DNA of 64,000 bases. Origin: VFKI01 sp033762075 (GTDB lineage: Bacteria > Pseudomonadota > Gammaproteobacteria > DSM-16500). The notes under the pieces were generated by a model that was not told the origin of the DNA, did not search any database, and saw only the letters and a list, made by a program, of their open reading frames with translations. The number at the start of each line of letters is the position of its first letter. The first letter of the stretch is position 1. Positions 1 to 8,055 of this stretch are shown here, in pieces. The stretch is taken from positions 1 to 64,000 of the forward strand of contig JANRLY010000003.1 of the NCBI GenBank assembly GCA_033762075.1, written 5' to 3'. The position numbers were made by a program, and so were the translations under genes.

Positions 1-157
1 TGATGGTGGGCAACATGTGGAACAGAAAAATTACGATGATAAGCGTAGTAATTTTTTAAAACAAAAAGGATTCAAAGTGCTGCGTTTTTGGAATGATACG
101 GTATTGAAGGAAACAACTTTAGTACTCGATATAATATTTGAGGCATTGGAGTCTTAA
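1..157 (+). CDS. DUF559-type endonuclease-like protein, 3' end only
   Basis: The window opens inside a gene. The frame starting at base 2 is open for 51 codons and ends with TAA at 155-157. The translation has the pattern D-G-G-Q-H, then Y-D-x-x-R, then K-G-F-K-V-L-R-F-W-N, and finishes in a hydrophobic helix. This is the usual C-terminal half of DUF559 proteins, small Vsr-like PD-(D/E)XK nuclease-fold proteins. The leading Asp and the Q-x-x-E stretch match the nuclease core. The start lies outside the window, so the total length is unknown. The family assignment is by pattern recognition. Substrate and role are unknown, but such genes often sit near restriction or mobile genes. Confidence 0.72.
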   Translation, partial: DGGQHVEQKNYDDKRSNFLKQKGFKVLRFWNDTVLKETTLVLDIIFEALES

Positions 158-314
158 CCCTCCCAACCCTTTCCCTTCCCTCCCATTAAAAAGCAAATGG
201 GAAGGAAGGGGACTCACTATGCAAGACCAAACTTCATTCAAGGCCGTGAATACTTACATCAGTTTACCTGTCATCGGGATGAGCTTAGTGATTCTCGATA
301 ACATAATTAGCTCG
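158..314. repeat. Intergenic stretch with a CT-rich hairpin repeat
   Basis: Directly after the DUF559 stop there is a pyrimidine-rich palindrome at about 160-213: a CCCTTCCCTCCCATT arm, a short A-rich loop, and AATGGGAAGGAAGGG. A related CCTCCC/GGAGGG hairpin occurs at 45461-45506, so this looks like one copy of a dispersed repeat that can also act as a terminator. A 33-codon ATG frame at 220-320 follows, preceded by GGGGA. I could not recognise it and do not call it as a gene. Confidence 0.5.
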
Positions 315-1448
315 TTATAAAAGCACGCAAGAGCCTTTGTTTTTTTGTTCTGATGGAGATTGTTCCGTTGCCTTTTTTCTGCCATCTTCCATTTGAAATG
401 AATTTCTGTGCTGAGAAAGTTTAGGTAATGTTAATAAAGGAACATTCTCAGAATCATCATCCTCAACTATTGGGACAGTATCATCGTTAGATTGGCTATT
501 CTTTCTAGCAATAACAGCTGGGCTGGCCACACTGAAGTAAGTTCGCTCCTGAAGCTGTTTTTGGAAACATTCGTGATAAGTCATGACCACAAGAGATTTG
601 ATTGTTTCAAAATCTATGTTTTCAGGAACATAATCCAAATAATAATGAAAACGACTATTTAACTTATCATCATCGGAATATTTTGCTGAGGCTGCTTGTA
701 ACACTAAAAGTAATTGTTCAGCTTCACCGAGTGTAATATGTCTATAACCACTTGGTGCAGGATTTAATTTTGCAAGATCTTCAGCTTCTTTTTCTTCTGC
801 AGATAAAATCATAATGGAAAAGTTATTGGGTTTGTAATTAGGATTAGGTTCAAATTCCCCTCTCCATGTACCCAGTGGGCCTGTTGCTCTTGAGCCGATG
901 ATGCTAGTGGGTGTGAGTTCGACCGCAGCCACTTCGCTTTCATTGAGTTGTTTTGATCTAACCCAAAGTTCTCCTGAATCATCAAAAGTAGTTTGCCCAA
1001 ATCGCATCATATCGTCATGGTTGAATTGTAGGCTATGAACGGGAATATATATTTCAGGCGGGTGTGATGCGTAAACTCTACTTCCCTCAATGGAGGTGGC
1101 AAATTCTCGTGCTATGCCTAAGTTTTCTGTAAATGAAACATACATTGTTTTTTCTTCGTCGACTTCATCATGATGGCTAATGTGTGTGAGATGGTTAAAG
1201 ACATTGCGATTCGTGCCAAGACTTGTAAACCCTTGCTCGTGTACAACTGTAGGATCAGTATAGGCTTTTCTATGTTCTTCCTTTCCTGCTGAAACACCAC
1301 GATAAACAAAAGTACCGTGTGATTCGTTTAGGTTTGGTTGCGCTGGATTAAACGTATAAGCATTGGCGAGCAATTGGCTGAAATTGAAGTTTGTAATTGC
1401 TCTTCTCGCTATCGGTGATGCTGCGCTAGTTGCTCTTGGGAAAGACAT
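315..1448 (-). CDS. Putative ADP-ribosyltransferase-like effector with C-terminal CaaX (CVLL) box
   Basis: The protein is 377 aa. The N-terminal ~180 residues carry features in the order seen in cholera-toxin-like ADP-ribosyltransferases: an arginine in F-V-Y-R-G (R50), a G-F-T-S-L-G loop (73-78), a strand Y-V-S-F-T (103-107) in the place of the STS motif followed by an A-R-E-F-A helix, and a strand with S-G-E (158-160) in the place of E-x-E. The second catalytic Glu (E160) is kept but the first is Ser. The rest is hydrophilic, with an acidic patch near 330. The last four residues are C-V-L-L, a CaaX prenylation signal with Leu in the X position, preceded by a Lys/Gln/Ser-rich tail. No signal peptide is seen. 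The gene is monocistronic and divergent from the gene at 1548. Inference: a secreted effector lipidated by the host. The fold call is moderate; the CaaX box is read directly from the sequence. Confidence 0.6.
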   Translation of the reverse strand: MSFPRATSAASPIARRAITNFNFSQLLANAYTFNPAQPNLNESHGTFVYRGVSAGKEEHRKAYTDPTVVHEQGFTSLGTNRNVFNHLTHISHHDEVDEEKTMYVSFTENLGIAREFATSIEGSRVYASHPPEIYIPVHSLQFNHDDMMRFGQTTFDDSGELWVRSKQLNESEVAAVELTPTSIIGSRATGPLGTWRGEFEPNPNYKPNNFSIMILSAEEKEAEDLAKLNPAPSGYRHITLGEAEQLLLVLQAASAKYSDDDKLNSRFHYYLDYVPENIDFETIKSLVVMTYHECFQKQLQERTYFSVASPAVIARKNSQSNDDTVPIVEDDDSENVPLLTLPKLSQHRNSFQMEDGRKKATEQSPSEQKNKGSCVLL

Positions 1449-1547
1449 GGTATCGTAACCTCGTGTGCCTGTTTAAATTGCGTATATTTTACACATATTA
1501 ATATTAAGAGACTATTAAATAATCTAATTTTTTAAGGAGGAGGTCTT

Positions 1548-1895
1548 ATGATGAGACGTCTAGCAGGTTTGTTCAGTCAAAATAAAAGAAATATCTATAC
1601 AATCAGCAAGTTACCTAAAGGCGTTGTAGAGGCTGATCTTTATCAGATCGTATCGGATCAACCCGAAATTTCAGGGCAAGTGAAAGAATTGCATACACTT
1701 AAAAGGATTTACGATCAGTATGGATTGTTTTCTAAGATCGCGATTTATAAACCTAATGGCGAGCGACTTGATCAACCTGCGCTGCTTTTTCGAGCCTACT
1801 CCTTCGAAGAGGTGTTAACCAAAATTGGAGATAAAGCACTAAGAGAACAAGGGGCGACAACGGCGTCTATTGCTAATCCTCCAAAGGCGGGTTAA
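1548..1895 (+). CDS. Hypothetical protein, 115 aa
   Basis: A strong Shine-Dalgarno (AAGGAGGAGG) lies 6-8 bases before a double ATG (1548 and 1551), so expression is well supported. The protein is soluble and mixed alpha/beta in appearance, with no signal peptide or membrane segment. It has a basic N-terminus, a Leu/Ile/Tyr-rich middle and a short Ala/Thr/Pro tail. I do not recognise a family. It is transcribed divergently from the CaaX/ART-like gene across a 99-bp AT-rich interval, which makes a shared control region possible. Confidence 0.6.
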   Translation: MMRRLAGLFSQNKRNIYTISKLPKGVVEADLYQIVSDQPEISGQVKELHTLKRIYDQYGLFSKIAIYKPNGERLDQPALLFRAYSFEEVLTKIGDKALREQGATTASIANPPKAG

Positions 1896-1948
1896 ATTGC
1901 CGGTTTTTCGAGAGTATACTAACCGGCGTTGTTAGCGTACTAACTTAT

Positions 1949-1994
1949 GTCATTCCCGCCCCCGCATGTTTTAAGCGGGGGGGGTGGGAATGAC
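1949..1994. repeat. Palindromic GC-rich repeat (terminator-like)
   Basis: Near-perfect inverted repeat: GTCATTCCCGCCCCCGC, a short loop, then GCGGGGGGGGTGGGAATGAC. It lies between the hypothetical gene and trhO. The outer GTCATTCC/GGAATGAC arms are typical of dispersed intergenic palindromes in this class of genomes. A GGAATGAC end is also present at about 60097-60104. Confidence 0.6.
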
Positions 1995-2044
1995 ACAGTT
2001 TGATGAATATTCTCTGTTTTTCTAAAGGTCGGAAGGGTTTACGC

Positions 2045-2746
2045 ATGATTCGTCATATTGCTGGTTATCGATTTGTGCCATTAGTGGATTTGATGGATTT
2101 GCGGGCAACGATGCAAGCCCAGGCAAAGCAATTGGAGTTAAAAGGCACGATATTGTTGAGCACCGAAGGTATTAATATCCAACTGGCTGGCGAGCCGCTT
2201 GCGATTGAAACATGGCTAGATTGGCTCAATGTGGACACGCGTTTTTCTGACATGTCATTTCGGATGAGTGAAACCGAGCAGCTTCCATTTGTTCGCTTGA
2301 AAGTCAAAATCAAAAAAGAAATTATTACGATGCGTCAACCTTCCGCAAATCCTATCATGCGTCAAGCGCCCTCTATTTCGCCTGAGTTATTTCATCAATG
2401 GTTGGAAGAAAAACGTGATATCACCGTATTAGATACGCGTAATGATTTCGAATATCAATTCGGTGCTTTTGAAGGCGCAGAAAATCTGCATCTGAAGGAA
2501 TTCAGCGAATTTCCTGAAGCGATGTTAAAGGTGTCGCGCAATCGTCCGATTGTGATGTATTGCACTGGCGGTGTTCGTTGTGAAAAAGCTGCACTTGCGA
2601 TGATGGATGCGGGCTATTCTGAAGTGTATCAATTGGAAGGCGGCATTTTGAATTATTTTGCACAGGTGGGCGGCGCGCATTATCATGGCGACTGTTTTGT
2701 TTTTGATGAACGTATTGCTTTAAATTCTGATCTCAAACCCATATAA
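2045..2746 (+). CDS. trhO: tRNA uridine(34) hydroxylase TrhO (rhodanese family)
   Basis: The product is 233 aa from the ATG at 2045. An upstream in-frame ATG at 2000 lacks a ribosome binding site, whereas GGAAGGG precedes 2045. The N-terminal part (1-95) is the acylphosphatase-like domain of the UPF0176/YceA family (G-T-I-L-L-S-T-E-G-I-N at 34-44). The C-terminal part (about 110-215) is a rhodanese domain with the catalytic loop C-T-G-G-V-R-C-E-K, Cys173 being the active-site residue. TrhO makes 5-hydroxyuridine at the wobble position of certain tRNAs from prephenate-independent oxygenation. It is followed by ppa after 10 bases, so the two are likely co-transcribed. Confidence 0.9.
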   Translation: MIRHIAGYRFVPLVDLMDLRATMQAQAKQLELKGTILLSTEGINIQLAGEPLAIETWLDWLNVDTRFSDMSFRMSETEQLPFVRLKVKIKKEIITMRQPSANPIMRQAPSISPELFHQWLEEKRDITVLDTRNDFEYQFGAFEGAENLHLKEFSEFPEAMLKVSRNRPIVMYCTGGVRCEKAALAMMDAGYSEVYQLEGGILNYFAQVGGAHYHGDCFVFDERIALNSDLKPI

Positions 2747-2756
2747 GGAAAACATA

Positions 2757-3281
2757 ATGAGTCTCGAACAAATTGCGCCGGGCCGCGCGGTACCGGATGA
2801 TATTAATGTCGTTATCGAAATCCCTTCTCGTAGCGATCCTGTCAAATATGAAGTCGATAAAACAAGCGGTTTAGTCATGGTCGATCGTTTTGTTGCTACA
2901 AGTATGCGTTATCCATGTGATTATGGTTTTATTCCACAAACACTTTCAGAAGATGGTGACCCAGTTGATGTATTGGTCGTCGCGCCTTTTTCGTTACAAC
3001 CCGGCGTTGTCGTGCGTTGTCGTCCTGTGGGGATGTTGCGAATGACTGATGAATCGGGCCCCGATGCTAAAATTCTCGCTGTGCCTGTGGCAAAATTAAC
3101 GCCGCGTTATGAGCACATTCAAAAACCTGCGGATTTTGGCGAAGATTTTCTCGCTTCTGTGTCTCACTTTTTTGAGCACTACAAAGATTTAGAGCCCGGC
3201 AAATGGGTGAAGATCAGTGGCTGGGAAAATGCGGATGCTGCTAAAGCTGAAATTTTAGCGAGTGTGGCAAGGTTTGGGTGA
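2757..3281 (+). CDS. ppa: Inorganic pyrophosphatase (family I)
   Basis: Cytoplasmic enzyme hydrolysing pyrophosphate to two phosphates, which drives biosynthetic reactions forward. The 174-aa length is standard for bacterial type I enzymes. Visible signature elements are Y-P-C-D-Y-G-F-I-P (52-60) and the metal-binding D-G-D-P-V-D (66-71); the E-I-P and K-Y-E segments of the active site are at 21-32. AAGGAAAA precedes the ATG. It lies 10 bp downstream of trhO and is followed by a foldback repeat element. Confidence 0.95.
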   Translation: MSLEQIAPGRAVPDDINVVIEIPSRSDPVKYEVDKTSGLVMVDRFVATSMRYPCDYGFIPQTLSEDGDPVDVLVVAPFSLQPGVVVRCRPVGMLRMTDESGPDAKILAVPVAKLTPRYEHIQKPADFGEDFLASVSHFFEHYKDLEPGKWVKISGWENADAAKAEILASVARFG

Positions 3282-3286
3282 TAAAT

Positions 3287-3505
3287 AAATCCCCCTCAAT
3301 CCCCCTTTTTCAAAGGGGGAAGAAGGCGAATCAGGTAAGTAAGCTTCCCCCTTTGAAAAAGGGGTGAGAAAGTGAACCAGGTAAGTAAGCTTCCCCCTTT
3401 AAAAAAGGGGTGAGAAAGTGAATCAGGTAAGTAAGCTTCCCCCTTTGAAAAAGGGAGGGCACAGAATACTCCCCCCTTTGAAAAAGGGGGATTGAGGGGG
3501 ATTTT
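3287..3505. repeat. Foldback repeat element, copy 1 (three internal 46-bp hairpin units)
   Basis: The ends are exact inverted repeats: AAATCCCCCTCAATCCCCC on the left and its complement on the right, each extended by TTTTTCAAAGGGGGA-type sequence. Inside are three direct copies of a 46-bp unit beginning GTAAGTAAGCTTCCCCC (starts 3335, 3381, 3427). Each unit contains its own CCCCTTTTTCAAAGGGG hairpin. The same ends bound a second element at 5755-5965 whose internal units are different. It has no coding capacity and looks like a non-autonomous, MITE-like element. Confidence 0.8.
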
Positions 3506-3515
3506 AATAAAAAAC

Positions 3516-3680
3516 TTAGCGATAACACCCAAGTGCTGCATCACCTGGTGGAAAAGTTGGGCGTCTTTCAGCGGATTCGTTTTTACTTTCTGGTTGCTGA
3601 GACTTGCTTTCTTGTTCTTGTAGTTTTTCTTCTTGCGTGACAGGTTTATTTTTTATCTCAAAAAAACTTGGTTTGCACAT
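3516..3680 (-). CDS. Small hydrophilic protein, 54 aa
   Basis: A 55-codon frame including stop, starting at the ATG whose complement is 3678-3680 and ending with TAA at 3516-3518. A good Shine-Dalgarno, GAGAGGAG, sits about 8 bases before the ATG on the minus strand. The product begins M-C-K-P-S-F-F, is rich in Glu, Gln, Lys and Ser through the middle, and ends with a Pro-Gly turn and G-C-Y-R. It has two cysteines and no membrane segment. No family was recognised. It fills the otherwise empty gap between the foldback element and the next gene. Confidence 0.55.
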   Translation of the reverse strand: MCKPSFFEIKNKPVTQEEKLQEQESKSQQPESKNESAERRPTFPPGDAALGCYR

Positions 3681-3819
3681 AAGTTGATGGCTCCTCTCTT
3701 GATTATTGTATAAGTAAACGATATTAACTTATTCTTAATACTTTCTTAAGCATTATTTCTGTAAAATCGTTTCCTACATTTTTTTAATTATAAACACAGT
3801 TCGCAAAGGTTTTAGTGAT

Positions 3820-4089
3820 ATGCGTAGTTGGCGCGTTTTTCGTTACAGTGACATTATCTGTTTTATTGTCGTGTTGCTGATTTGTTTTCTTCTTTATCGG
3901 AGCGATGCCGTGCCGATATCAATTGATGTTGTCTGGGATTTTATATTGAAATGTTTAAATGGCTCAAAATTGCTCACCGTTGGATTGATGCCTGTGTACG
4001 TTGCTCTGATGATTTTTGGGGCTGCAGCGTTGGGCATTTTTTTAGTGACAATCGTGAAGCGTTTATTTTTCTCAATTAAATCTCGTTAA
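3820..4089 (+). CDS. Small inner-membrane protein, 89 aa, two TM segments
   Basis: Two clear hydrophobic helices (about residues 9-27 and 57-80) separated by a short loop containing one Asp and several Lys, with Arg/Lys at both ends. This predicts a hairpin with both termini in the cytoplasm. AAAGG lies about 12 bases before the ATG, which is weak. The 3' end overlaps the convergent psd gene by 14 bp. I do not recognise a family. Confidence 0.6.
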   Translation: MRSWRVFRYSDIICFIVVLLICFLLYRSDAVPISIDVVWDFILKCLNGSKLLTVGLMPVYVALMIFGAAALGIFLVTIVKRLFFSIKSR

Positions 4090-4921
4090 AGACTGCAACA
4101 GATTCTCCTATTTTTACATCACATTCAGCGATAATATTTTTATCCCATTGAATATGTGGATTTGAAAATAAAACAATGACAGTCGAACCCATTTCGAAAT
4201 GTCCTAATTCGTCACCTTTTTGTAAAATTATTTTTTCTGAAAATGTGTGCGTCGATATTTTTTTGGTATCGTATGTGTCACACCAAACTGTTTTCATTTT
4301 TCCGACTAACATCGCACCTACTAAAATCACTGCCATTTCACCAGCGACTGTGTCAAATAAACAAACTAAACGTTCATTGCGCGCAAAAAGATTTGGCACT
4401 GACATTGTTGTCAGTGGATTCACAGAAAATAAACTGCCAGGAATATAAATGGTTTTGCGCAATGTGCCTGTCATTGGAATATGCACACGATGATAATTTC
4501 GCGGCGCTAAATAAAAAGTCGTGAAACTCCCTTGCTGAAATCGATTTGCCCGTTCTGAGGAACCACCCAATAATGTTTCAACACTGAAGAAAAAATTTTT
4601 CGCTTGAAAGATGACGCCTTTTTCAATTTTACCTGATTGACTCACAGTGCCATCGACGGGACTCACGATGGTGTTTTCCCCTTTGGCAATCGGACGTAAT
4701 TCAGGTTTTAGATGTCGTGTAAAAAAATGATTGAAACTCGGATAATCAGTCAATCGATCAGAGATTGCTTCACTCACATCAATATGATGTTTTCGAATGA
4801 GGCGTTTAATGGCCCAGTTTTTAAACCAGATCCAGCGACAATTTGCGAGTACACCGACGAAACGAGAGGCTAAATGTTTGGGGCAGCAGTACTGTAAAAA
4901 AACATTAAAATTATTTGGCAT
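4076..4921 (-). CDS. psd: Phosphatidylserine decarboxylase
   Basis: Makes phosphatidylethanolamine from phosphatidylserine at the inner membrane, using a pyruvoyl group formed by self-cleavage. The 281-aa length matches the short bacterial proenzymes. Visible marks are F-N-H-F-F-x-R, the conserved S-P-V-D-G-T segment near residue 107, Y-L-A-P-x-x-Y-H-R-x-H (about 157-167), and the C-terminal cleavage motif M-G-S-T, the variant of L-G-S-T whose Ser becomes the pyruvoyl group. It is convergent with, and slightly overlaps, the small membrane protein gene. Confidence 0.95.
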   Translation of the reverse strand: MPNNFNVFLQYCCPKHLASRFVGVLANCRWIWFKNWAIKRLIRKHHIDVSEAISDRLTDYPSFNHFFTRHLKPELRPIAKGENTIVSPVDGTVSQSGKIEKGVIFQAKNFFFSVETLLGGSSERANRFQQGSFTTFYLAPRNYHRVHIPMTGTLRKTIYIPGSLFSVNPLTTMSVPNLFARNERLVCLFDTVAGEMAVILVGAMLVGKMKTVWCDTYDTKKISTHTFSEKIILQKGDELGHFEMGSTVIVLFSNPHIQWDKNIIAECDVKIGESVAVFNEI

Positions 4922-4995
4922 ACTTATCTATTCATAGCAAAGGTTCGCGATTATAGTTGGATTCCAATGATTTTTAAATCCCCAAGGAGTGTGTC

Positions 4996-5751
4996 ATGAA
5001 GCGCTGGCTAGTCTTTTTGTTTTGTTTGCTCATGTCTTGTCATGTTTTTGCAGCTGGGGGGATAGCGCATATGTACATTGCAAAGCAATCTATTCCTTTG
5101 ATGACCGATAAACGATTACGCGATTTGATTCAAAACAACATGGATGCTTATCTGGTGGGCGCGAACTATCCTGATACAGGTTATGTGCCTGGGACGCATT
5201 ACGGGGAAGACTCGCACTGGGAACCCTTCCTCAATGCTTTTGTGAGTTGGATCCATGCGCATTACACTGATCCTTTAGACCAAAATCCAAAACTCGTCGC
5301 TTTTTTGATGGGCTGTGTGACGCATAGTGTTTCTGATCGCATTTTTCATGCGGATTTCGTGACGGCAGAGGCACAACACGATTTCCATGGTGATTATGAT
5401 ACTGCCCATCAAAACTTGGATACAGGACTCGATTTTATTATCAACACGGAAAAAAATCAGTGGCTCACGCGTCCTCTGACTTGGTGGGTGCCAGTCGATA
5501 CCTTGGTTGAAGTTTACCAATTAATGGGGAAACCCCATCCTGCGAGTGAAATTCGTTATGGCAATGATATCTATTCAACCGGTAGTGTGGCAGAACGTGT
5601 GGTGGACCCCATAACGTACTTGTACTACAAATATAAAATGCCTTGGGCGGATGCTCATTATGAAACAGCCCCGACAGGCGGCATGCACGTTTTAGAACAG
5701 GCATCAGCCGATTATGTAGAGAGTTATTGGCTGAAGATTTTAGCGGGTTGA
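4996..5751 (+). CDS. Secreted zinc-dependent phospholipase C-like protein
   Basis: The product is 251 aa with a signal peptide (K-R-W, then a hydrophobic core, likely cleaved after V-F-A near residue 19). The mature part begins A-G-G-I-A-H and keeps the His/Asp spacing of the zinc-dependent PLC/P1-nuclease-like fold (Pfam Zn_dep_PLPC): G-x-x-H-M, A-N-Y-P-D, M-G-C-V-T-H-S-V-S-D and F-H-A-D-F. AAGGAGTGTG precedes the ATG. Family knowledge: these enzymes hydrolyse phospholipids or act as uncharacterised periplasmic proteins. The actual substrate cannot be told from sequence. It could be a host-membrane-active factor, but that is inference. Confidence 0.75.
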   Translation: MKRWLVFLFCLLMSCHVFAAGGIAHMYIAKQSIPLMTDKRLRDLIQNNMDAYLVGANYPDTGYVPGTHYGEDSHWEPFLNAFVSWIHAHYTDPLDQNPKLVAFLMGCVTHSVSDRIFHADFVTAEAQHDFHGDYDTAHQNLDTGLDFIINTEKNQWLTRPLTWWVPVDTLVEVYQLMGKPHPASEIRYGNDIYSTGSVAERVVDPITYLYYKYKMPWADAHYETAPTGGMHVLEQASADYVESYWLKILAG

Positions 5752-5754
5752 TAT

Positions 5755-5965
5755 AAATCCCCCTCAATCCCCCTTTTTCAAAGGGGGAAGCACTCGGTTT
5801 TCTCCCTTTTTCAAAAGGGAAGCATTCGGTTTTCTCCTTTTTTCAAAGAGGGAAACATTTTGTTTTTTTCCCTTTCTCAAAAGGGAAGCATTCGGTTTTC
5901 TCCCCTTTTTCAAAAGGGAAGCTTCAGATATCTCCCTTTGAAAAAGGGAGGTAGGAGGGATTTTA
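5755..5965. repeat. Foldback repeat element, copy 2 (about four internal 32-bp hairpin units)
   Basis: Same left end as copy 1 (AAATCCCCCTCAATCCCCC) and a diverged complementary right end (GGGAGGTAGGAGGGATTT). Inside are about four copies of a 32-33-bp unit starting GCATTCGGTTTTCTCCC (about 5790, 5822, 5855, 5888), each with a CCCTTTTTCAAAAGGG hairpin. The internal unit is unrelated to the 46-bp unit of copy 1. It lies directly after the phospholipase-like gene, where it could stop transcription. Confidence 0.75.
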
Positions 5966-6037
5966 TAAAAATTAAAAATGCTGCTCTTCATCCAATTTTC
6001 GGTTACTATTCCCGACGATTTAGTGAGGGGGAAAAAA

Positions 6038-8053
6038 ATGAAATTGTCACGTCGCGAATTGGCGAATGCCATACGAGTCTTAAGTATGGATGCTGTCCAA
6101 AAAGCCAATTCTGGGCATCCTGGCATGCCGATGGGGATGGCGGACATCGCAGAAGTCCTGTGGAATGATTTTTTAGAACACAATCCAAAAAATCCACATT
6201 GGCAAAATCGCGATCGTTTTGTTGTGTCAAATGGGCATGGCAGCATGTTGTTATATTCGCTACTCCATTTGACGGGTTATGCGCTCACGATCGATGATTT
6301 GCGTCAATTTCGGCAATTACATTCTAAAACCCCTGGTCACCCTGAATTTGGCGAAACCCCCGGCGTTGAGACAACGACGGGTCCCTTGGGTCAAGGCTTG
6401 GCCAATGCTGTCGGCATGGCCATTGCAGAAAAACATTTAGCTGCCCAGTTTAATCGTCCTGGTTTGGAAATTGTTGATCATTACACATATGTATTTGCAG
6501 GCGATGGTTGTCTCATGGAAGGAATTTCACATGAAGTGTGTTCACTCGCAGGTACGTTAGGGTTAGGTAAATTAATTGTTTTTTACGACGATAATGAAAT
6601 TTCGATTGATGGCAAGGTCCATGGTTGGTTTACTGATGACACGCCAAAACGTTTTGAAGCTTACGGCTGGCATGCGATTCCAAATGTTGATGGTCATAAC
6701 AGCGAATCTGTTCGTGAAGCCATTTTATTAGCGCAATCTGAAAAATCTCGCCCGACGATTATTTGCTGTAAAACAGAAATCGGCAAGGGCGCACCTAATC
6801 GTGCAGGTACTGCAAAAGCGCATGGTGAAGCATTGGGTGAAGAAGAAGTGCTTGCTGCACGCAAACAACTACATTGGACGCATGAACCTTTTGTCATCCC
6901 AGAAAATTATTATCATGATTGGGATGCGACAAAAAAAGGCACGCAAGTCGAAAACATTTGGCAAGCTATGTTTTCACAATACGAAAAAAATTTCCCGAAG
7001 GAAGCGTCGGAATTCAAACGTCGCATCGCCAAAAAATTACCTGACAATTTTACTGAAGTTGCAGAAAAATTATTGCAAGACATGAATCAAAAAAAAGAAA
7101 ATGTTGCAACACGCAAAGCATCGCAAATGTGTATCAACCACTTTGCAGATATTTTGCCTGAGTTTGTAGGCGGTTCTGCGGATTTAACTGGTTCGAATTT
7201 AACACAATGGAAAACGGCGAGTACTTTTTCTCGTGAAAATCCCAGCGGACAATATATTTTTTATGGTGTTCGCGAGTTTGGTATGTCAGCTATTATGAAT
7301 GGACTCGCTTTGTATGGCGGCATTATTCCATTTGGCGGTACTTTTTTAACGTTCTCAGATTATGCGCGTAACGCTGTGCGTATGGCAGCATTGATGAAGC
7401 AGCGCGTCATTTTTGTTTATACGCACGATTCAATTGGTTTAGGCGAAGATGGTCCTACGCATCAAGCGATTGAGCATGCGCCATCGCTGCGACTTATTCC
7501 ACAATTATCTGTGTGGCGTCCCTGTGATACTGTTGAGTCTGCTGTTGCTTGGCAATTCGCACTTTCACATCAAGGGCCCACGTGTTTATTATTTTCGCGA
7601 CAAAATTTACCTTGCCAAACGCGTGATGCAGAAACACTTTCTTCCATTCAACGCGGTGGTTACATTTTGCAAAATTGTGAAGGCACACCCGATGTCATTT
7701 TAATTGCGACAGGTTCTGAAGTTGCATTAGCGGTTGATGCAGCAAGACAATTAACGTCAAGCGGCCGTAAAGTGCGCGTCGTCTCGATGCCTTCTACGGA
7801 TGTATTTTTAGCGCAAGATGCTGCGTATCGTGAAAAAGTATTACCTGCAAAAATCACACAACGCATTGCCATTGAAGCGGCTGCAAGCGGCGATTGGTAT
7901 CGTTTCGTTGGTGGTAATGGTCGAGTGTTGGGATTGGATCATTTTGGTTACTCAGCGCCCGCAAAAGATGTTTTCAAAGCATGTCATTTTACCGTCGAAA
8001 ATATTTGTGCGTTGGCTGAATCTTACTTTAGTGTCAATATCGAGGAGCATTGA
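6038..8053 (+). CDS. tkt: Transketolase
   Basis: Thiamine-diphosphate enzyme of the non-oxidative pentose phosphate pathway. The product is 671 aa from the ATG at 6038, which has GAGGGGG before it; an upstream in-frame start at 5978 would add 20 residues not seen in the family and lacks a binding site. Visible marks: K-A-N-S-G-H-P-G near the N-terminus, the G-D-G-C-L-x-E-G ThDP motif, D-D-N-E-I-S-I-D-G, the pyrimidine-domain R-E-F-G-M-S-A-I, and T-H-D-S-I-G-L-G-E-D-G-P-T-H-Q. It is followed after 2 bp by gap, the order also found in Legionella and Coxiella relatives. Confidence 0.96.
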   Translation: MKLSRRELANAIRVLSMDAVQKANSGHPGMPMGMADIAEVLWNDFLEHNPKNPHWQNRDRFVVSNGHGSMLLYSLLHLTGYALTIDDLRQFRQLHSKTPGHPEFGETPGVETTTGPLGQGLANAVGMAIAEKHLAAQFNRPGLEIVDHYTYVFAGDGCLMEGISHEVCSLAGTLGLGKLIVFYDDNEISIDGKVHGWFTDDTPKRFEAYGWHAIPNVDGHNSESVREAILLAQSEKSRPTIICCKTEIGKGAPNRAGTAKAHGEALGEEEVLAARKQLHWTHEPFVIPENYYHDWDATKKGTQVENIWQAMFSQYEKNFPKEASEFKRRIAKKLPDNFTEVAEKLLQDMNQKKENVATRKASQMCINHFADILPEFVGGSADLTGSNLTQWKTASTFSRENPSGQYIFYGVREFGMSAIMNGLALYGGIIPFGGTFLTFSDYARNAVRMAALMKQRVIFVYTHDSIGLGEDGPTHQAIEHAPSLRLIPQLSVWRPCDTVESAVAWQFALSHQGPTCLLFSRQNLPCQTRDAETLSSIQRGGYILQNCEGTPDVILIATGSEVALAVDAARQLTSSGRKVRVVSMPSTDVFLAQDAAYREKVLPAKITQRIAIEAAASGDWYRFVGGNGRVLGLDHFGYSAPAKDVFKACHFTVENICALAESYFSVNIEEH

Positions 8054-8055
8054 AA

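Noticed and set aside
1490..1520. TTAATATT-rich stretch considered as a PmrA binding box for the effector candidates
   Set aside because: The second half-site is not at the expected distance, and similar AT-rich words are frequent in this genome.
3335..3472. Three 46-bp direct repeats considered as a CRISPR array
   Set aside because: The repeats are contiguous with no unique spacers, each contains a hairpin, and no cas genes are present. They belong to a foldback element.
3296..3544. Minus-strand frame through the first foldback element
   Set aside because: Low-complexity translation of hairpin repeats; it overlaps the better supported 54-aa gene on the same strand.
5764..6246. Minus-strand 160-codon frame across the foldback element and tkt start
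   Set aside because: Its composition comes from the hairpin repeats and from antisense tkt sequence; it has no binding site.
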